Shown here: positions 23,367 through 33,674 of the stretch, one piece after another | How the letters are laid out: each line of letters starts with the position of its first letter | Numbering within the stretch: the stretch's first letter is position 1 | Source: Cryptomeria japonica | Taxonomy: Eukaryota; Streptophyta; Pinopsida; Cupressales; Cupressaceae | Length of the DNA stretch: 64,000 nucleotides | Reading direction: 5' to 3' | Assembly: GCF_030272615.1 (NCBI RefSeq) | Contig: NC_081414.1 | Coordinates: 665,227,938 to 665,291,937, forward strand | Made by a program: the position numbers and the translations under genes | Notes under the pieces: model-generated | The model's database searches: none | Told to the model about the DNA's origin: nothing | Seen by the model: the letters and a program-made list of their open reading frames with translations, nothing else

Positions 23367-23984
23367 TGTAATGTCCCCTTTTATGATTGTAGATGGAATT
23401 AAGTAGGATTGTCATTCATATTGCAGTCTATATTAATATTACTATTAAATTTTGTATAAGAATATCATCAGACTTCATATATTAAGCACATTCCCATGCA
23501 TATCACCAAGAAAAAGGATGTTACTACCTGTAACTTAATAACAGTTTTGATCTGATCTGATCGATAATGATGCCACTGGATGCTTCTGATTCATTTCCTT
23601 TAAACCTCTAAATGTGAGGGAGAGGTCACACCTCTTCATCATGCATCCCCTTTGGCAAGAGACACACCCTTTCACCATTAGCACCCTTTGAAAGAGTGCA
23701 ACTTTTCATTATTTCTGCCCTTTGAAAGGGATACAACCTTTTACAATCAGATGTGCACTTCTTATTTGAATCAGATCTGCACTTGTGATTCCCAAATTAT
23801 CCCCCTCAAATGAGGTTCTCTTCTTCCTTTTATATCTGATGTTTGAGGGAGTCACAACTTTTCATTTCATGCCTTTGACCATTCATTAACTTAATTAAAA
23901 TTTAATTATATTCTTTTATATTTTTATTTTAATTTTATTATTATCATTTATCATTAAATTGTATTTCAAAGTGGGGACATTACA
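23367..23984. mobile_element. Solo LTR of another family
   Basis: It is 618 bp, bounded by a perfect 12-bp inverted repeat TGTAATGTCCCC / GGGGACATTACA and flanked by the 5-bp duplication CATTT (23362-23366 and 23985-23989). It has no internal coding sequence. Length and TG..CA ends fit a solo LTR left by LTR-LTR recombination better than a MITE. Confidence 0.8.
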
Positions 23985-23989
23985 CATTT

Positions 23990-26832
23990 TCACACATCGC
24001 CCCATTGCAAATGGGGACCCCCTTTTTTTTTGCTTATTAGCTTAGTCATTTTTCTTAGTTTGCATAGCTTGGCAATAATTTCATAGTCTTTAGCCTTTGT
24101 TTGTGAGAAGGGTTTTCATCTTGTCAGTCCAGGAAAGAGTATGTTGATTGGTCCTTGAAATGACTTAGAGTGTGAAACCTTTGTCCTTGGAGTTGGATAG
24201 ATCGAGTCAAGAAATTCACTAAGTCTAAGGTCAGGAATGGGTAAGTTGAGTCAAGAATTCCAAGTCCAAGATAGGAACTGAATGTGCAACCCACCGTCTG
24301 GACTAGGAAAATTCCTTGTTTTGAGATTAGAAATGTGAAATTGTTCCAAGGAATGAAAATGGAAGTTGTCCAAATTCAAGACCAAGGGTGTGATCAAGTC
24401 AAGAATTCAAATTTTGAATCTGGAATCCACGAACACACATCAAGTTTAAAAATTGAGGTCAAAAAATGCACAATCTTGTCAACGTTGCTAAATGTTGTCG
24501 AAAAGCAAGAAAAGCTGCAAAATGTTGTCAATGTTGTCAAGGGAAGTTGTCAGGAGAAAATGAAACAAAGAAAATGCTAAGTATGGAAAAAGGAGAAAAT
24601 TTCCAAGGAAATTTTTACTTAGACAAGGAAAATTACTTGTCAAGGTCAGGAGGGAAAAATTAAGGAAAATTCCTAAGTTGAAAAGATGAAATTTCAAGAA
24701 AAGAAATCAAGGAAAATCATAGATTATGAAAGAAAATTCCACTTCCAAGTCGTGGAATACAAGAGATTTCCTTTCCATTGAATAGAAATGTTCATATTTC
24801 CTTTCCAAGTCTAATTTCCACTCAAACATTTCCTTTTCGAGACTCATTTCTGCTCAAGATTTCCATTCGAAGATGGAGAATTCCATTCGAAGGCATGAAA
24901 AATTCCTTCCCTCAAGAGGAAATATGCCCACATCATTGCTTAAGGGGTAAGAAAATGTGCTCAAGCAAAAGTTTCCTCTCCTAGTCTAATTTGCGCCCCA
25001 AACTTGGAAATTCCTTCACAACATAGGAAATGCACTCAAGCAAAAAATTCGTTCTGCCCTTCTAATTTGTGCCCAAGGGTAAACTGCACTCATGCATTGC
25101 AAATTTCCTTTCATAGGTGAAATCCTGCCCATGAAGAATTCTTTCTCCACCTTGCAAATGCGCTCAACCTTGTCCTTGCACACATGTAAAATCCGCTGGG
25201 GTAGAGTTTAGGATGTCAAGTTGGCTTGTTTTAAGTTGGATCAAATTAATTCTAAATGCAATCAAAGTCTTACCTAGGTCGGCCTCATTAGAAGATGGCA
25301 AATTTAATCATGACCGTGCTATAGAAGGAGATCAAAACCTCTCCTTCCAATGTCAATTCAAACTAATTCGCTGGATTTGAAGGCAAAGAGGTGCGAATCA
25401 GACCTAGGGCAGCGAAGTTAATTAAATGCAGATGTGAATTGTGTTTTTGAGGGTGATCTCTTAGCCTATACTTATATGCATTCATGCAAGGTGGAATTTA
25501 CGACTTTAGAGGGCTGACCTGACCAGGTTTAAAACATTATATTCCCTTTGAAAATCAATTTCAAATGCAAAGAAAGACCTAGCAAGGAGCCAACCTGAAT
25601 GAGGGTAAGTGAAATTCAAAGTTGCACATTAAAAACAAGTTGGCCTTCCTTAGTGGGGAGTTGTAATTCCTATTGGACCATATATACATGAGACATCAAA
25701 ATTTCATTTTCAAAAGTAAAACTAATTCAAAGGGTGACATGGAGCAGACTTAAGGCGACATGAAGCAAACTTAATGTGAATCACAGGCAGAAACAAAGCA
25801 AATTAAGAACAGAATTTTATTCAGACTAGGAGCGAATTATTTACATCAGATTGTAGGGCAATTTTTCCACCAATTCAAATGTGAATTACAGCAGACTTGA
25901 GTGAAATTAGACTAGATCCTAAGGGAGGTGAGTTGCAAGGTAGATCACAAGGAAATTCACATACACATCAGACCTGAGACTTGCATCTCCAGACCTGAAA
26001 TTTTATTTTCTGAGTGGAAAAGTCATTTCCAGACCTGGAGTGAAGGTGTTTGAGTGATTTTCAAGGTATTCCAAATTTCCAAGTCATTTCCAGATTTAAG
26101 AAGGGGTTTGTGATGCAATTTTGGTGAATTATTGATGTTGTTTCACAATTGAAGAGTAGTTGTTATACATCTTGTTTAAGGATCTTTGAGATACATTAGA
26201 AATGCAAGGTTTTGTGTTATCATTTTCTTATTTTAAACTTCTTGCATTTCATTTAAGGAATTCCCAAATTTAACCTAAGGTTTATTCATAATCATAATCC
26301 AAGAAATTTTCCCTTGCTCTTGCAGGAATTGAATGGAGATGCAAGTGCAAAGGACAAGATCAACACATTCAAGGCAAGGAAGATGAAGGACTCAACTACG
26401 ACAAGGACTTTCAAGGCCAAGGATTTTCAACATCCAAGTTGCAACATGGAGGCTGCATCTACAACAAGAAGATCAAGTCATGCACACAACAATGCAAAGG
26501 AAGACATCAACAATTTCAAGAGGACCCCAAAGGCCCTACAAGGACATCAGGACATTCAAGAGGATTGTTCTACTACGACCTTGGATCCAAGATCAAAGGA
26601 AAGAACTCAAGACATGATGAGGATGAAGGCAAGATGACATTCAAGGTGAAAGATTCCAAGGTTGAAATTAGAAATGCATCACAAGAAGGAAAATTCCCAA
26701 ATGTGAAGATGGACAAGTAAAAAGTGATCAAAAAGGAAAGATAGTTTCAGAAGAGTTAATCACGGTTAGAAACTTGATCATCGAGAAGATGCGATTTGGG
26801 AATATGAACCATCCTGTCAAGCAATTGGATGA
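23990..26832 (+). mobile_element. Internal region between LTR B and LTR C
   Basis: It begins with CAAATGGGGACCCCC followed by a T run and TTAGCTTAG, like the start of the 8833 region. No gag core is left. A Lys/Asp/Thr-rich ORF pair at 26314-26720 resembles in style the sequence just before LTR B and overlaps in two frames, so coding is doubtful. It is a deleted relative of the LTR A-B element. Confidence 0.45.
24330..25170. repeat. Diverged array of AAATTTCC/GGAAATTT-type units
   Basis: Motifs such as AAGGAAAATT, TTTCCTTTCCAAGTC, CTAATTTGYGCCC and CACTCAAGCAAA recur irregularly. It sits in the same relative position as the CTACAAATGA array of the neighbouring element but with different sequence. 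Confidence 0.4.
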
Positions 26833-27993
26833 TGTTGAGTATAAAGAGATATCTACACTGAGGTGGCACTAATCATCATCAACCAATTTGCTGATGCCAT
26901 GTCAACATGTCCAAATGCATTGAACCGATTTCATTCAAGTTAGGAGCAAATGCCATGTGACACTACATCAAATATTATTGCATTTACCTAACCTCGTTAG
27001 TTATTGGTCCTTCACCTAAAAAGACATGTATTTAAAGCAATGTAATTTTCTCATTGGTCAATGAAGTTTTTGTTGTAACTAACCCTAATTAGGGTTTTGT
27101 TGTCCAAACTCCAAATCTTGGCCATTGATTTCAATTCAATCCTAGCCCCTCACTTTTAATTAAGACGTCTATAAAACATTTTGCCTTCTTATTTGTAAGG
27201 GTTAAGAAGAGTTGAAAATTAGAAAATAGGAGTGATAGTTAGCAAGTAGAGTAGGAGGAAACTAGAAATTGTTGCCAACACTATGTTGAAATCGATACAT
27301 AACTTTCATTGAAGCTATGGTGTATCTTTGTGTTGTGTTGCTACATTTTGCATGGTTTCTTGTTACTTCTCAAAGTTATTTAAAGTTCATTGATTATGGT
27401 GGATACATGTGAAGATATTCAATGAATTCCTTGGTTCTTACCATTGGTGATTTGTTAATTGCAATTTGCTTTGCATGGTTAGTCTGAACCTCATAATTGG
27501 TAATAATTCGATTGTGAATGTTACATTTGGATTGTGTTGACAAGGTATTTGAATGAATGTTTGCACTATGAAAATCTCACTACCTAATAAGATTGCACTC
27601 TTTCTATGGTGTTGTGAGCTATCTCTGGTCAAATAGAAAGCAGTCCCATAAGGAATTCGTCTATCCGAGCATCATCCATTGTTATCACTGTTCATAGGTC
27701 TAAACTAGATTAGATTCTCTATTCCTTTCCCTTTGATCTTTGTTTGGTAGCAGTAAAGTTAGTTTCCAAGTTCCAGCTACTTTGCAAAAGCATAAGTCCC
27801 TTTGTGATACCAGCATATTGCATCATTTCCACTGAGCCTATCCAAATTGCATTGTCAAGACCTGACTAAAGAAACCTTGGAGTTGCCTTGTTTGATTACG
27901 AAGTTTAGCATTTGAGGTTTCCTTGTTAAATAGAGGATAGAATACTTGTTATTTTATTCTGCGTTCAAGGTGCCATAAAAAAACACATCAACA
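26833..27993 (+). repeat. LTR C of the TGTTGA/TCAACA family
   Basis: It is 1161 bp, starts TGTTGAGTATAAAGAGATAT and ends AACACATCAACA. It carries AACCCTAATTAGGG, CTTGGCCATTGATT and GTCTATAAAA. The terminal 6 bp are inverted repeats. No matching 5-bp duplication was found at its flanks. Confidence 0.75.
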
Positions 27994-28027
27994 ATATTGT
28001 TCACACCTTGTTATCTCCATTACTTAC

Positions 28028-28173
28028 AACAAAACTTTAGTACAGTCCAAAGGTAGTTGGACAGTAACATGACCAGTGTAATCAGCAATTGACTTTATGT
28101 TTAGTATGCATACCACCTGCACAATAACATCTCCTTTAAGTTCTAAACATTCAGCACATGACTCCTCACTTGC
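28028..28173 (-). CDS. Candidate internal exon, gene unknown
   Basis: On the minus strand it is bounded by a good acceptor (TTTCCCTTCCAG) and a strong donor (GTAAGTAA). It is open in the frame giving ASEESCAECLELKGDV...DYTGHVTVQLPLD. The phase does not match the candidate exon at 28711-28820 directly, so if both belong to one gene a further exon or a different splice is needed. It could be the 3' part of a transcript from the BTB locus or a separate gene fragment. Confidence 0.35.
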
Positions 28174-28710
28174 CTGGAAGGGAAAACAACAAAATATCCT
28201 AATAAAAATAATAGACAAAGCACCCATGAGGACGCTAAAAGGACAACCCGGGTGACCAGGATGCTAATCAAGACCAATAAAGTTCATATTTAATAATACT
28301 TACTACACCATAATACCATATCCCTAGGTTACAAAACATTTGGGTTGTATGAAGGATTTTGGTGATCCATAATGAGATTAAACTTAGAACATGTGAACTG
28401 AAGTGTCGACACATAATGGATAATGAGATCTAACTTAAAACAGGTCATGCATAACAATGAAAAGCAAGTTCACCTATTCGTAGTAACTAGTAATAAATAA
28501 CACCATCAGGATATGCAATAACAAACCATTCCCAACTAAGAAGTGATTGAAAGTGAGTGTATTTAAATGTTCAATCAGATTTAACAGTCTTTGTTGTCAA
28601 AATTGTGAAGAGGTGGTTTGCCGTCCACTACTTTAAAATACATGTCATGAGACCCATAACAACAAAGTTTATTGCAACTTAGTAAAAGAGCTCACGGATT
28701 GATTACTTAC

Positions 28711-28820
28711 ATCCTTATGTAACCAACCCAGCTGGATTTTCCAGTATCTCTGAGATAAAGATGATAGTTTCTAAAAACCTTTATGATATCAGCAGCCACA
28801 CCTCTTATAACAGAAATATC
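28711..28820 (-). CDS. Candidate internal exon downstream of the BTB gene
   Basis: This is 110 bp between TTTTTGTTTTTAG and GTAAGTAATC on the minus strand. The open frame reads DISVIRGVAADIIKVFRNYH...SSWVGYI. It is in phase with a short open stretch at 29678-29712 (NWVIGNEEPE, ending at a GTAACT donor), which overlaps the BTB stop codon in another frame. This suggests the real BTB protein may continue beyond the annotated stop. Confidence 0.4.
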
Positions 28821-29697
28821 CTAAAAACAAAAATCAATGTCATGAAAGTAAGAAGCACCAAAAAAATATCTAGTTCAAAACTCATACAGTCTTATCCAAA
28901 GTAGATGGAGCGAGATTAAACAATAAGTTTGGTTCAGTTATAAGAAACTTTACACAGTCCAAGTACCAAAGGAACAATATACTAACTGCGTGCTGATGTA
29001 AGAGCCAACTTGTAATCTATCTTCCAAACTTACAGTTGCAATCCATCTTTCAAGAAAACAAATATGGTGTAATCATTATCGGTGTAAGCCATCCGTTATA
29101 ATTTTAAAACTCACTCAATGCTTTGAGTTTGAGTCTAATAGTTTCTCTCTGTTGGCAATAGACCATATAGAAGTAGAATATTGCAAACCATATAGAAGTA
29201 GAATATTGCAATTAAAGATAATTTTCAGGAAACGTGTATTGCATGTGAGCCTATATTAAAAATATGATAAATAAGTAATGAGAAATAAATTGTAAATGAG
29301 ACATAAACATCAATCAATGCAATGGAAAAGCTACTTAATTGTTTTTAAACTTATGTTGTTGGTACTTGGTAGCACCCAACTACCAAATAACTTGGTGAGA
29401 CATACAATTGCCAAGCAATTTTTTTAATATTATTTTGGAATGTCAACTGATGCAGCATATGCATCATACCCCAAGTAAAGCACAATATTATTGATGCTTC
29501 CTAAAATGAGTCATACCAGTAACACTAAGTCCCAAAATTCCATGAAAATTCTGCATGGTTAATATTCATCTCCAGGTTTGTTCTACCAAATTTCACAAGT
29601 CCTCCAACGTTGATGTATGTCATAAATCAGCCCTTCAAAAATCTAACTAGAAACCAAATACCAAAATTTTAAGTTACCTCTGGTTCTTCATTACCTA
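28821..29697. other. Presumed intron or intergenic sequence with a 25-bp tandem duplication
   Basis: It is A/T-rich with no supported exon apart from the short stretch near 29680. A 25-bp unit (ACCATATAGAAGTAGAATAT plus TGCAA) is duplicated exactly at 29162-29186 and 29187-29211. Confidence 0.4.
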
Positions 29698-31128
29698 TCA
29701 CCCAGTTCCAAGACTGTTGCTATTTACACTTGTTACTGCTAACAATATTGCATCAATCCACCATTGAAAAGCTTCTTTCCATCGGGTTTGAAATGTTTGC
29801 AAAGAGTTTGTCCAAAACACAAATAGTGCTTTCTGGTCATCGAGAGGAAGGGTTCCTACCACTTTAGTAACATCCTCAACAAATCTTTCAGAGTATTCCT
29901 GAGGCCAACCACCACGAATAGTCTCAGAATAACTGAAACTAACCAAGTTACAAATATGATATGCCATAACTGGCACCCATATTCTAAGAAAAGAAATTCG
30001 GAAAGACTTGGAAGCAATTACATCCCCATTTGTCAAACCCTTCATAAACCTGACCACTAAAATTTGTAGCAGATGCTCTGTGAAGGATTCGGAAAAACGA
30101 CGGGAGCGGTAGATATCAGTGCTTTCGTGCAGTAATATGTCAAGTAGCTGTGTATCTTCGACAAACAATTTCAATGTAGTTTCAAATATTCGTATATTGC
30201 AAAGCTTAGTAAGGTCTATTAGCCACAATAGATTCTCACAAGCCGAATCTCCTGTATTATGATCATTTCGACGATTTTTAATGCACTTAATTTTGGCACT
30301 ACATTCATTTATAATTGCGTCTCTACATACCTCTTGTACAGCGGGAAATGCATTGCCTTGGAAAATTCCACTCAGTTTTTTCTCCATTGTAAGCCGCATA
30401 CTCTTCAAGGGTATCATATGGGATTGATTTTTCCATATAGTAGAAAACATTTCTGGCAATTTCTTTTTCAAGAGCTCTAACTCTTCACTAAACGAGGAAT
30501 TGGAGATTAGAAGTCTAGCAGATAAATCAGCAGAAACACTTATATGCGAAGATAATAACAGAGACTTGATTTTGAGCGTTTCTTGGGGAGTCCATGGAAG
30601 TGCTTCCAGATAATGCATGCATGCCTGAATGCCTTCTTCAAACAATAATTCAGAAGCAACTGGAAAAATATCTAGGGCTTCATCTATGCCAGAGAAGTAA
30701 ATACCTGTTCCCTTGTAAGATGAGTACATAAGGCTGATACACTTTATGTAATTATCAGCAACGCCATTGGGAAGGACAGTTAATTTGATTTCAGGAGGCG
30801 AAATATGTAAAGACCACCGCTCGGAGAGCCTCGCCTGAAAAAAATTGGATTTGTTCAAAACACGAGAATGTAAATGCACAGGATTACCTTCATACTCAAC
30901 ACCGTCGGAGCAGATTAACCGCAATATAACATCTCCATCGTTCTCATCACCAATTTGAAAGGATTGGGCATCCATTGCTGATTGCAATTTAAGGGATGGA
31001 AGCGAGGAATTCAGCCTTCCGCAACTTGATCTTCTATAAATGCTACCTGAAAGTTTGAAAAACATTTTTGAAATGTGAATCTCCACAGGCCTGGCAATAA
31101 TGTTCAAAGCGAAGCGGTAAGATGACAA
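29698..31128 (-). CDS. BTB/POZ domain-containing protein, plant At3g05675/At1g63850-like
   Basis: This is a single open frame of 476 codons. The BTB/POZ fold starts near residue 64 (DGDVILRLICSDGVEYEGN, then VHLHSRVLNKSNFFQARLSERW). The family hallmark DIFPVASELLFEEGIQACMH with YLEALPWTPQET follows near residues 155-185, then a long helical C-terminal region. BTB proteins of this kind are usually substrate adaptors of CUL3 ubiquitin ligases or protein-interaction scaffolds; which applies here is not visible. Two starts are possible: M1, or M52 (MDAQSF, codon at 30973-30975) just before the BTB fold. The 51-residue extension is basic and Ser-rich. The end (LGTG) may be a frameshift product. 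It is the only convincing host gene in the window. Confidence 0.75.
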   Translation of the reverse strand: MSSYRFALNIIARPVEIHISKMFFKLSGSIYRRSSCGRLNSSLPSLKLQSAMDAQSFQIGDENDGDVILRLICSDGVEYEGNPVHLHSRVLNKSNFFQARLSERWSLHISPPEIKLTVLPNGVADNYIKCISLMYSSYKGTGIYFSGIDEALDIFPVASELLFEEGIQACMHYLEALPWTPQETLKIKSLLLSSHISVSADLSARLLISNSSFSEELELLKKKLPEMFSTIWKNQSHMIPLKSMRLTMEKKLSGIFQGNAFPAVQEVCRDAIINECSAKIKCIKNRRNDHNTGDSACENLLWLIDLTKLCNIRIFETTLKLFVEDTQLLDILLHESTDIYRSRRFSESFTEHLLQILVVRFMKGLTNGDVIASKSFRISFLRIWVPVMAYHICNLVSFSYSETIRGGWPQEYSERFVEDVTKVVGTLPLDDQKALFVFWTNSLQTFQTRWKEAFQWWIDAILLAVTSVNSNSLGTG

Positions 31129-31817
31129 ATTGGGGATTTAAAACAGCGCACATGTGCAAGTTCAGGTTGATGGAATAAAATGTTTCACTCCTTCCTGGTG
31201 GATGTGATCAGATCTTGTTTAAGGGTGGTGTATAAGTTTAAAATGTGTATTGTACTAGTTATCCATAGCATTGAATTATAGCGGAGGTGTTTAAATGGTT
31301 ATTGAAAAAAAATTAAATCAATTATAAACAAATATTTTCTTTTCTTTAAACTTTTTTAACTTATTTTAAAAGTATACATACATTTAAATTATTTTTCTTC
31401 TAAAGGATTGGTTAATACTTTTTTGCTTGTTCTACATGGGTTTTTCAGAAGCATGCTAATCTCTGTTATTTTTGAGGTAGTACCATTTTGTGGATGTCAC
31501 TCTTCCTTTGTTGTCTGCCATGCATGATCCTCTTCCCCTCATAATCGGATGATTATTCTCCTATATAATCTTATTATCGAAATGGGTTTTGATTTACAAA
31601 GCTTCAAACATCAACTTCTGCAGGGAATAGAAAATGTGAACATTACAATCATATTTTGGGTATCTGTTTTGTTAATAATATTTTCAATTCTTTTACTCTT
31701 TTTGTTAATACTTTGTTTAACTTGCATGAAATGAAATGAGTAGAAATTGTCAAAGTTGTTTCTGGAAAAGAACAATAATGTTTCTTCTACAATTTTTTTG
31801 AACATTGTTTAGGGTTT
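31129..31817. other. AT-rich upstream region of the BTB gene
   Basis: It presumably holds the BTB promoter on the minus strand, but I see no clear TATA box at the expected distance. Otherwise it is A/T-rich and featureless up to the LTR at 31818. Confidence 0.4.
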
Positions 31818-33375
31818 TGTTATCATTCTATGACACCCTTGGTCCATCAAAGAGAATCGATCAGAGATACGGTCCATGGACCGGCGCCGCCCCAGTTGAT
31901 CAGGGAGAAAAGCAGTGGAATTAAGAATTGTGAAGTGTTGTCTTGTCTAGAGGAAGTCTCTTCCTTAGCTTCTTCTTCCCTTCCCCAGAACTCCAGAACC
32001 CCGAGGTTCTGAAGTTCCTTCCCTTTGTTTCCTCTCCCTTTCTTTTCTCTAGAACCCCGAGGTTCCGAAGTTCCTCCCTTTCCTTCCCCCTCGTCTTCTA
32101 TTCTCCAGAACTCCGGAACTCTGAGGTTCCGAAGTTCCTCCCCTTGGCCTTTTCCTTTCTCGTAACTCTGGAACCTCAAGGTTCTGAAGTTCCTTTTCTA
32201 GCATCTCCTTTCTCCTTCTCGGAACTCCGGAACCCCGAGGTTCCAAAGTTCCCTATTGCGTCTCTTTCCTCTTCCCCAGAACTCTAAAACCCCGAGGTTT
32301 CAAAGTTTCTTCCTTGTCTTCCCCACTTTGGGAACTCAATTTTTTGAAGTCCTCGAAATTCCTTCCAGCTTGCAACACTTCCAGATGGCGTGATCAACAC
32401 TCAAATCTTTAAATGCTCTGACAACTTTTGTGACTTGTGCACCTTCTTTTGTGGAGCTACAGGGGTGCATTTAATGATTTTGGCAAGATTTCCATCAAGA
32501 GAGGTACAAGACCATGCTTGTTGTGGTAACTTATGTCATGTCTGCATGCTTTGACTTTGGAATGTCAGTCAATCCACCCTTCTCAGGTTTGTATTTTCAA
32601 GATATGGCTAAGTTGCTTGCATGTACAGAAAGTTAGGTGCATGCACTTCCCTGCACTCCCAGACTGACATTTCCCTGCACACACAGGGGTCATGATCTCT
32701 CTTATGCAACCAGTTTTCTATATAAAGGTTGTTAAGCCTCATTGTAAAGGGTTCTCTCTCGGTTGGCTGGAGCTATTCTATGCTCTTTCACTTATCTTAA
32801 AGACTTGTATGATTTTTGCATTTCTGCAACTATAAATTTGGCCATTGGCCTTTGAATGAATTGAAATCATCATTCTTGTCTTACTTCAACTTATGAATGT
32901 TGTGTATTTGTTCTTACCTTCATTATAAGTGTATGTTTGTGGCTTTCTTTCACATATATGTTGTGTTTACCTAATTCTGGGTGTGGCTTATGGGAACCTT
33001 CTCCCCTATTGACATTCAATGAATTCTAACCTCCATACATGCATTAGGGAAGTTTGTGCATCTCCTGGGTATTTCAATTGATTCTTTGTGTCATTTCAGG
33101 TAGGGAGAGAAACAATCTCTTATCTTGGTGCATCACCTCCTTTCATTTTAAGCATTTCTCTTTTCCCTTTTCCTCTACAAGTTGTTAGGATAGGCTTAGG
33201 AGTAAGATTTGAAGTGTTGAGTTGGTTCAACACCTGCACCTGGATTGAGAAGGAAGTCGACCTTCTCCGGGGACTCAACCCCCTTGCGCAAGGTCCTCCA
33301 CTTCAGGGTCATTTCCATGTTTCACGAGGTTGCTAAGTTGATAGCTCAGCAAGGGTGCAAGCTTTTGTGATAATA
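31818..33375 (+). repeat. 5' LTR of the old gypsy element
   Basis: It starts TGTTATCATT and ends TGATAATA, so the termini are inverted with one mismatch, placed by the primer-binding site five bases downstream. The start matches the 3' LTR fragment at 47520. It contains an array of GGTTCCGAAGTTCC units. Confidence 0.8.
31980..32360. repeat. ~57-bp tandem array with GAGGTTCCGAAGTTCC core
   Basis: The core recurs near 32003, 32060, 32124, 32180, 32237 and 32296, with a weaker copy near 32340. Each is preceded by CTCCGGAACCCC and followed by a pyrimidine stretch. ORFs on both strands through it arise from the repeats. Confidence 0.75.
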
Positions 33376-33380
33376 GTTTT

Positions 33381-33398
33381 TGGCACGCCCAGTGGGAC
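33381..33398 (+). promoter_or_regulatory. Primer-binding site
   Basis: TGGCACGCCCAGTGGGAC lies five bases after the LTR end. It has the TGG start and G/C-rich form typical of Ty3/gypsy priming sites. The tRNA is not assigned. Confidence 0.75.
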
Positions 33399-33523
33399 TT
33401 ACTTTCGATTTTTTATGCTAAGGATTCAGTGTTGTTCTTAGTGTTTCAACCTTTAGAGGCAGTCATCTTCAAGCACTTGGCGACTCTGCTCAAAAGTCCA
33501 GTTCTTGTTCATGCCAAGTTACT

Positions 33524-33635
33524 AGCTCCAGAACCCCCAAGTTCCCAAGTCATCAAACTTTGGAACTCTGAAACCCCCAGGTTCCGAAGTTCGCAACTCC
33601 GGAAGTCCGGAACCCCAAGGTTCTAAAGTCTCTGC
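33524..33635. repeat. GGTTCCGAAGTTCC repeats inside the leader
   Basis: At least three variants of the LTR repeat core (CCAAGTTCCCAAGT, CCAGGTTCCGAAGTTC, CCAAGGTTCTAAAGT) lie between the primer-binding site and gag, outside the LTR. Confidence 0.65.
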
Positions 33636-33674
33636 TCATGGGTCCACTGTTTTTCATGACTTGTTGTTGATTTC

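Noticed and set aside
23367-23984. MITE-like element with 12-bp inverted ends
   Set aside because: A 5-bp TSD, TG..CA ends and 618 bp fit a solo LTR better.
26314-26720. Lys/Thr-rich ORF pair as a gene
   Set aside because: Two overlapping frames of a simple AAGGACATCAAG-like sequence with no domain.
31847-32287. ORFs of 65-114 codons on both strands
   Set aside because: Products of the GGTTCCGAAGTTCC tandem array in an LTR.
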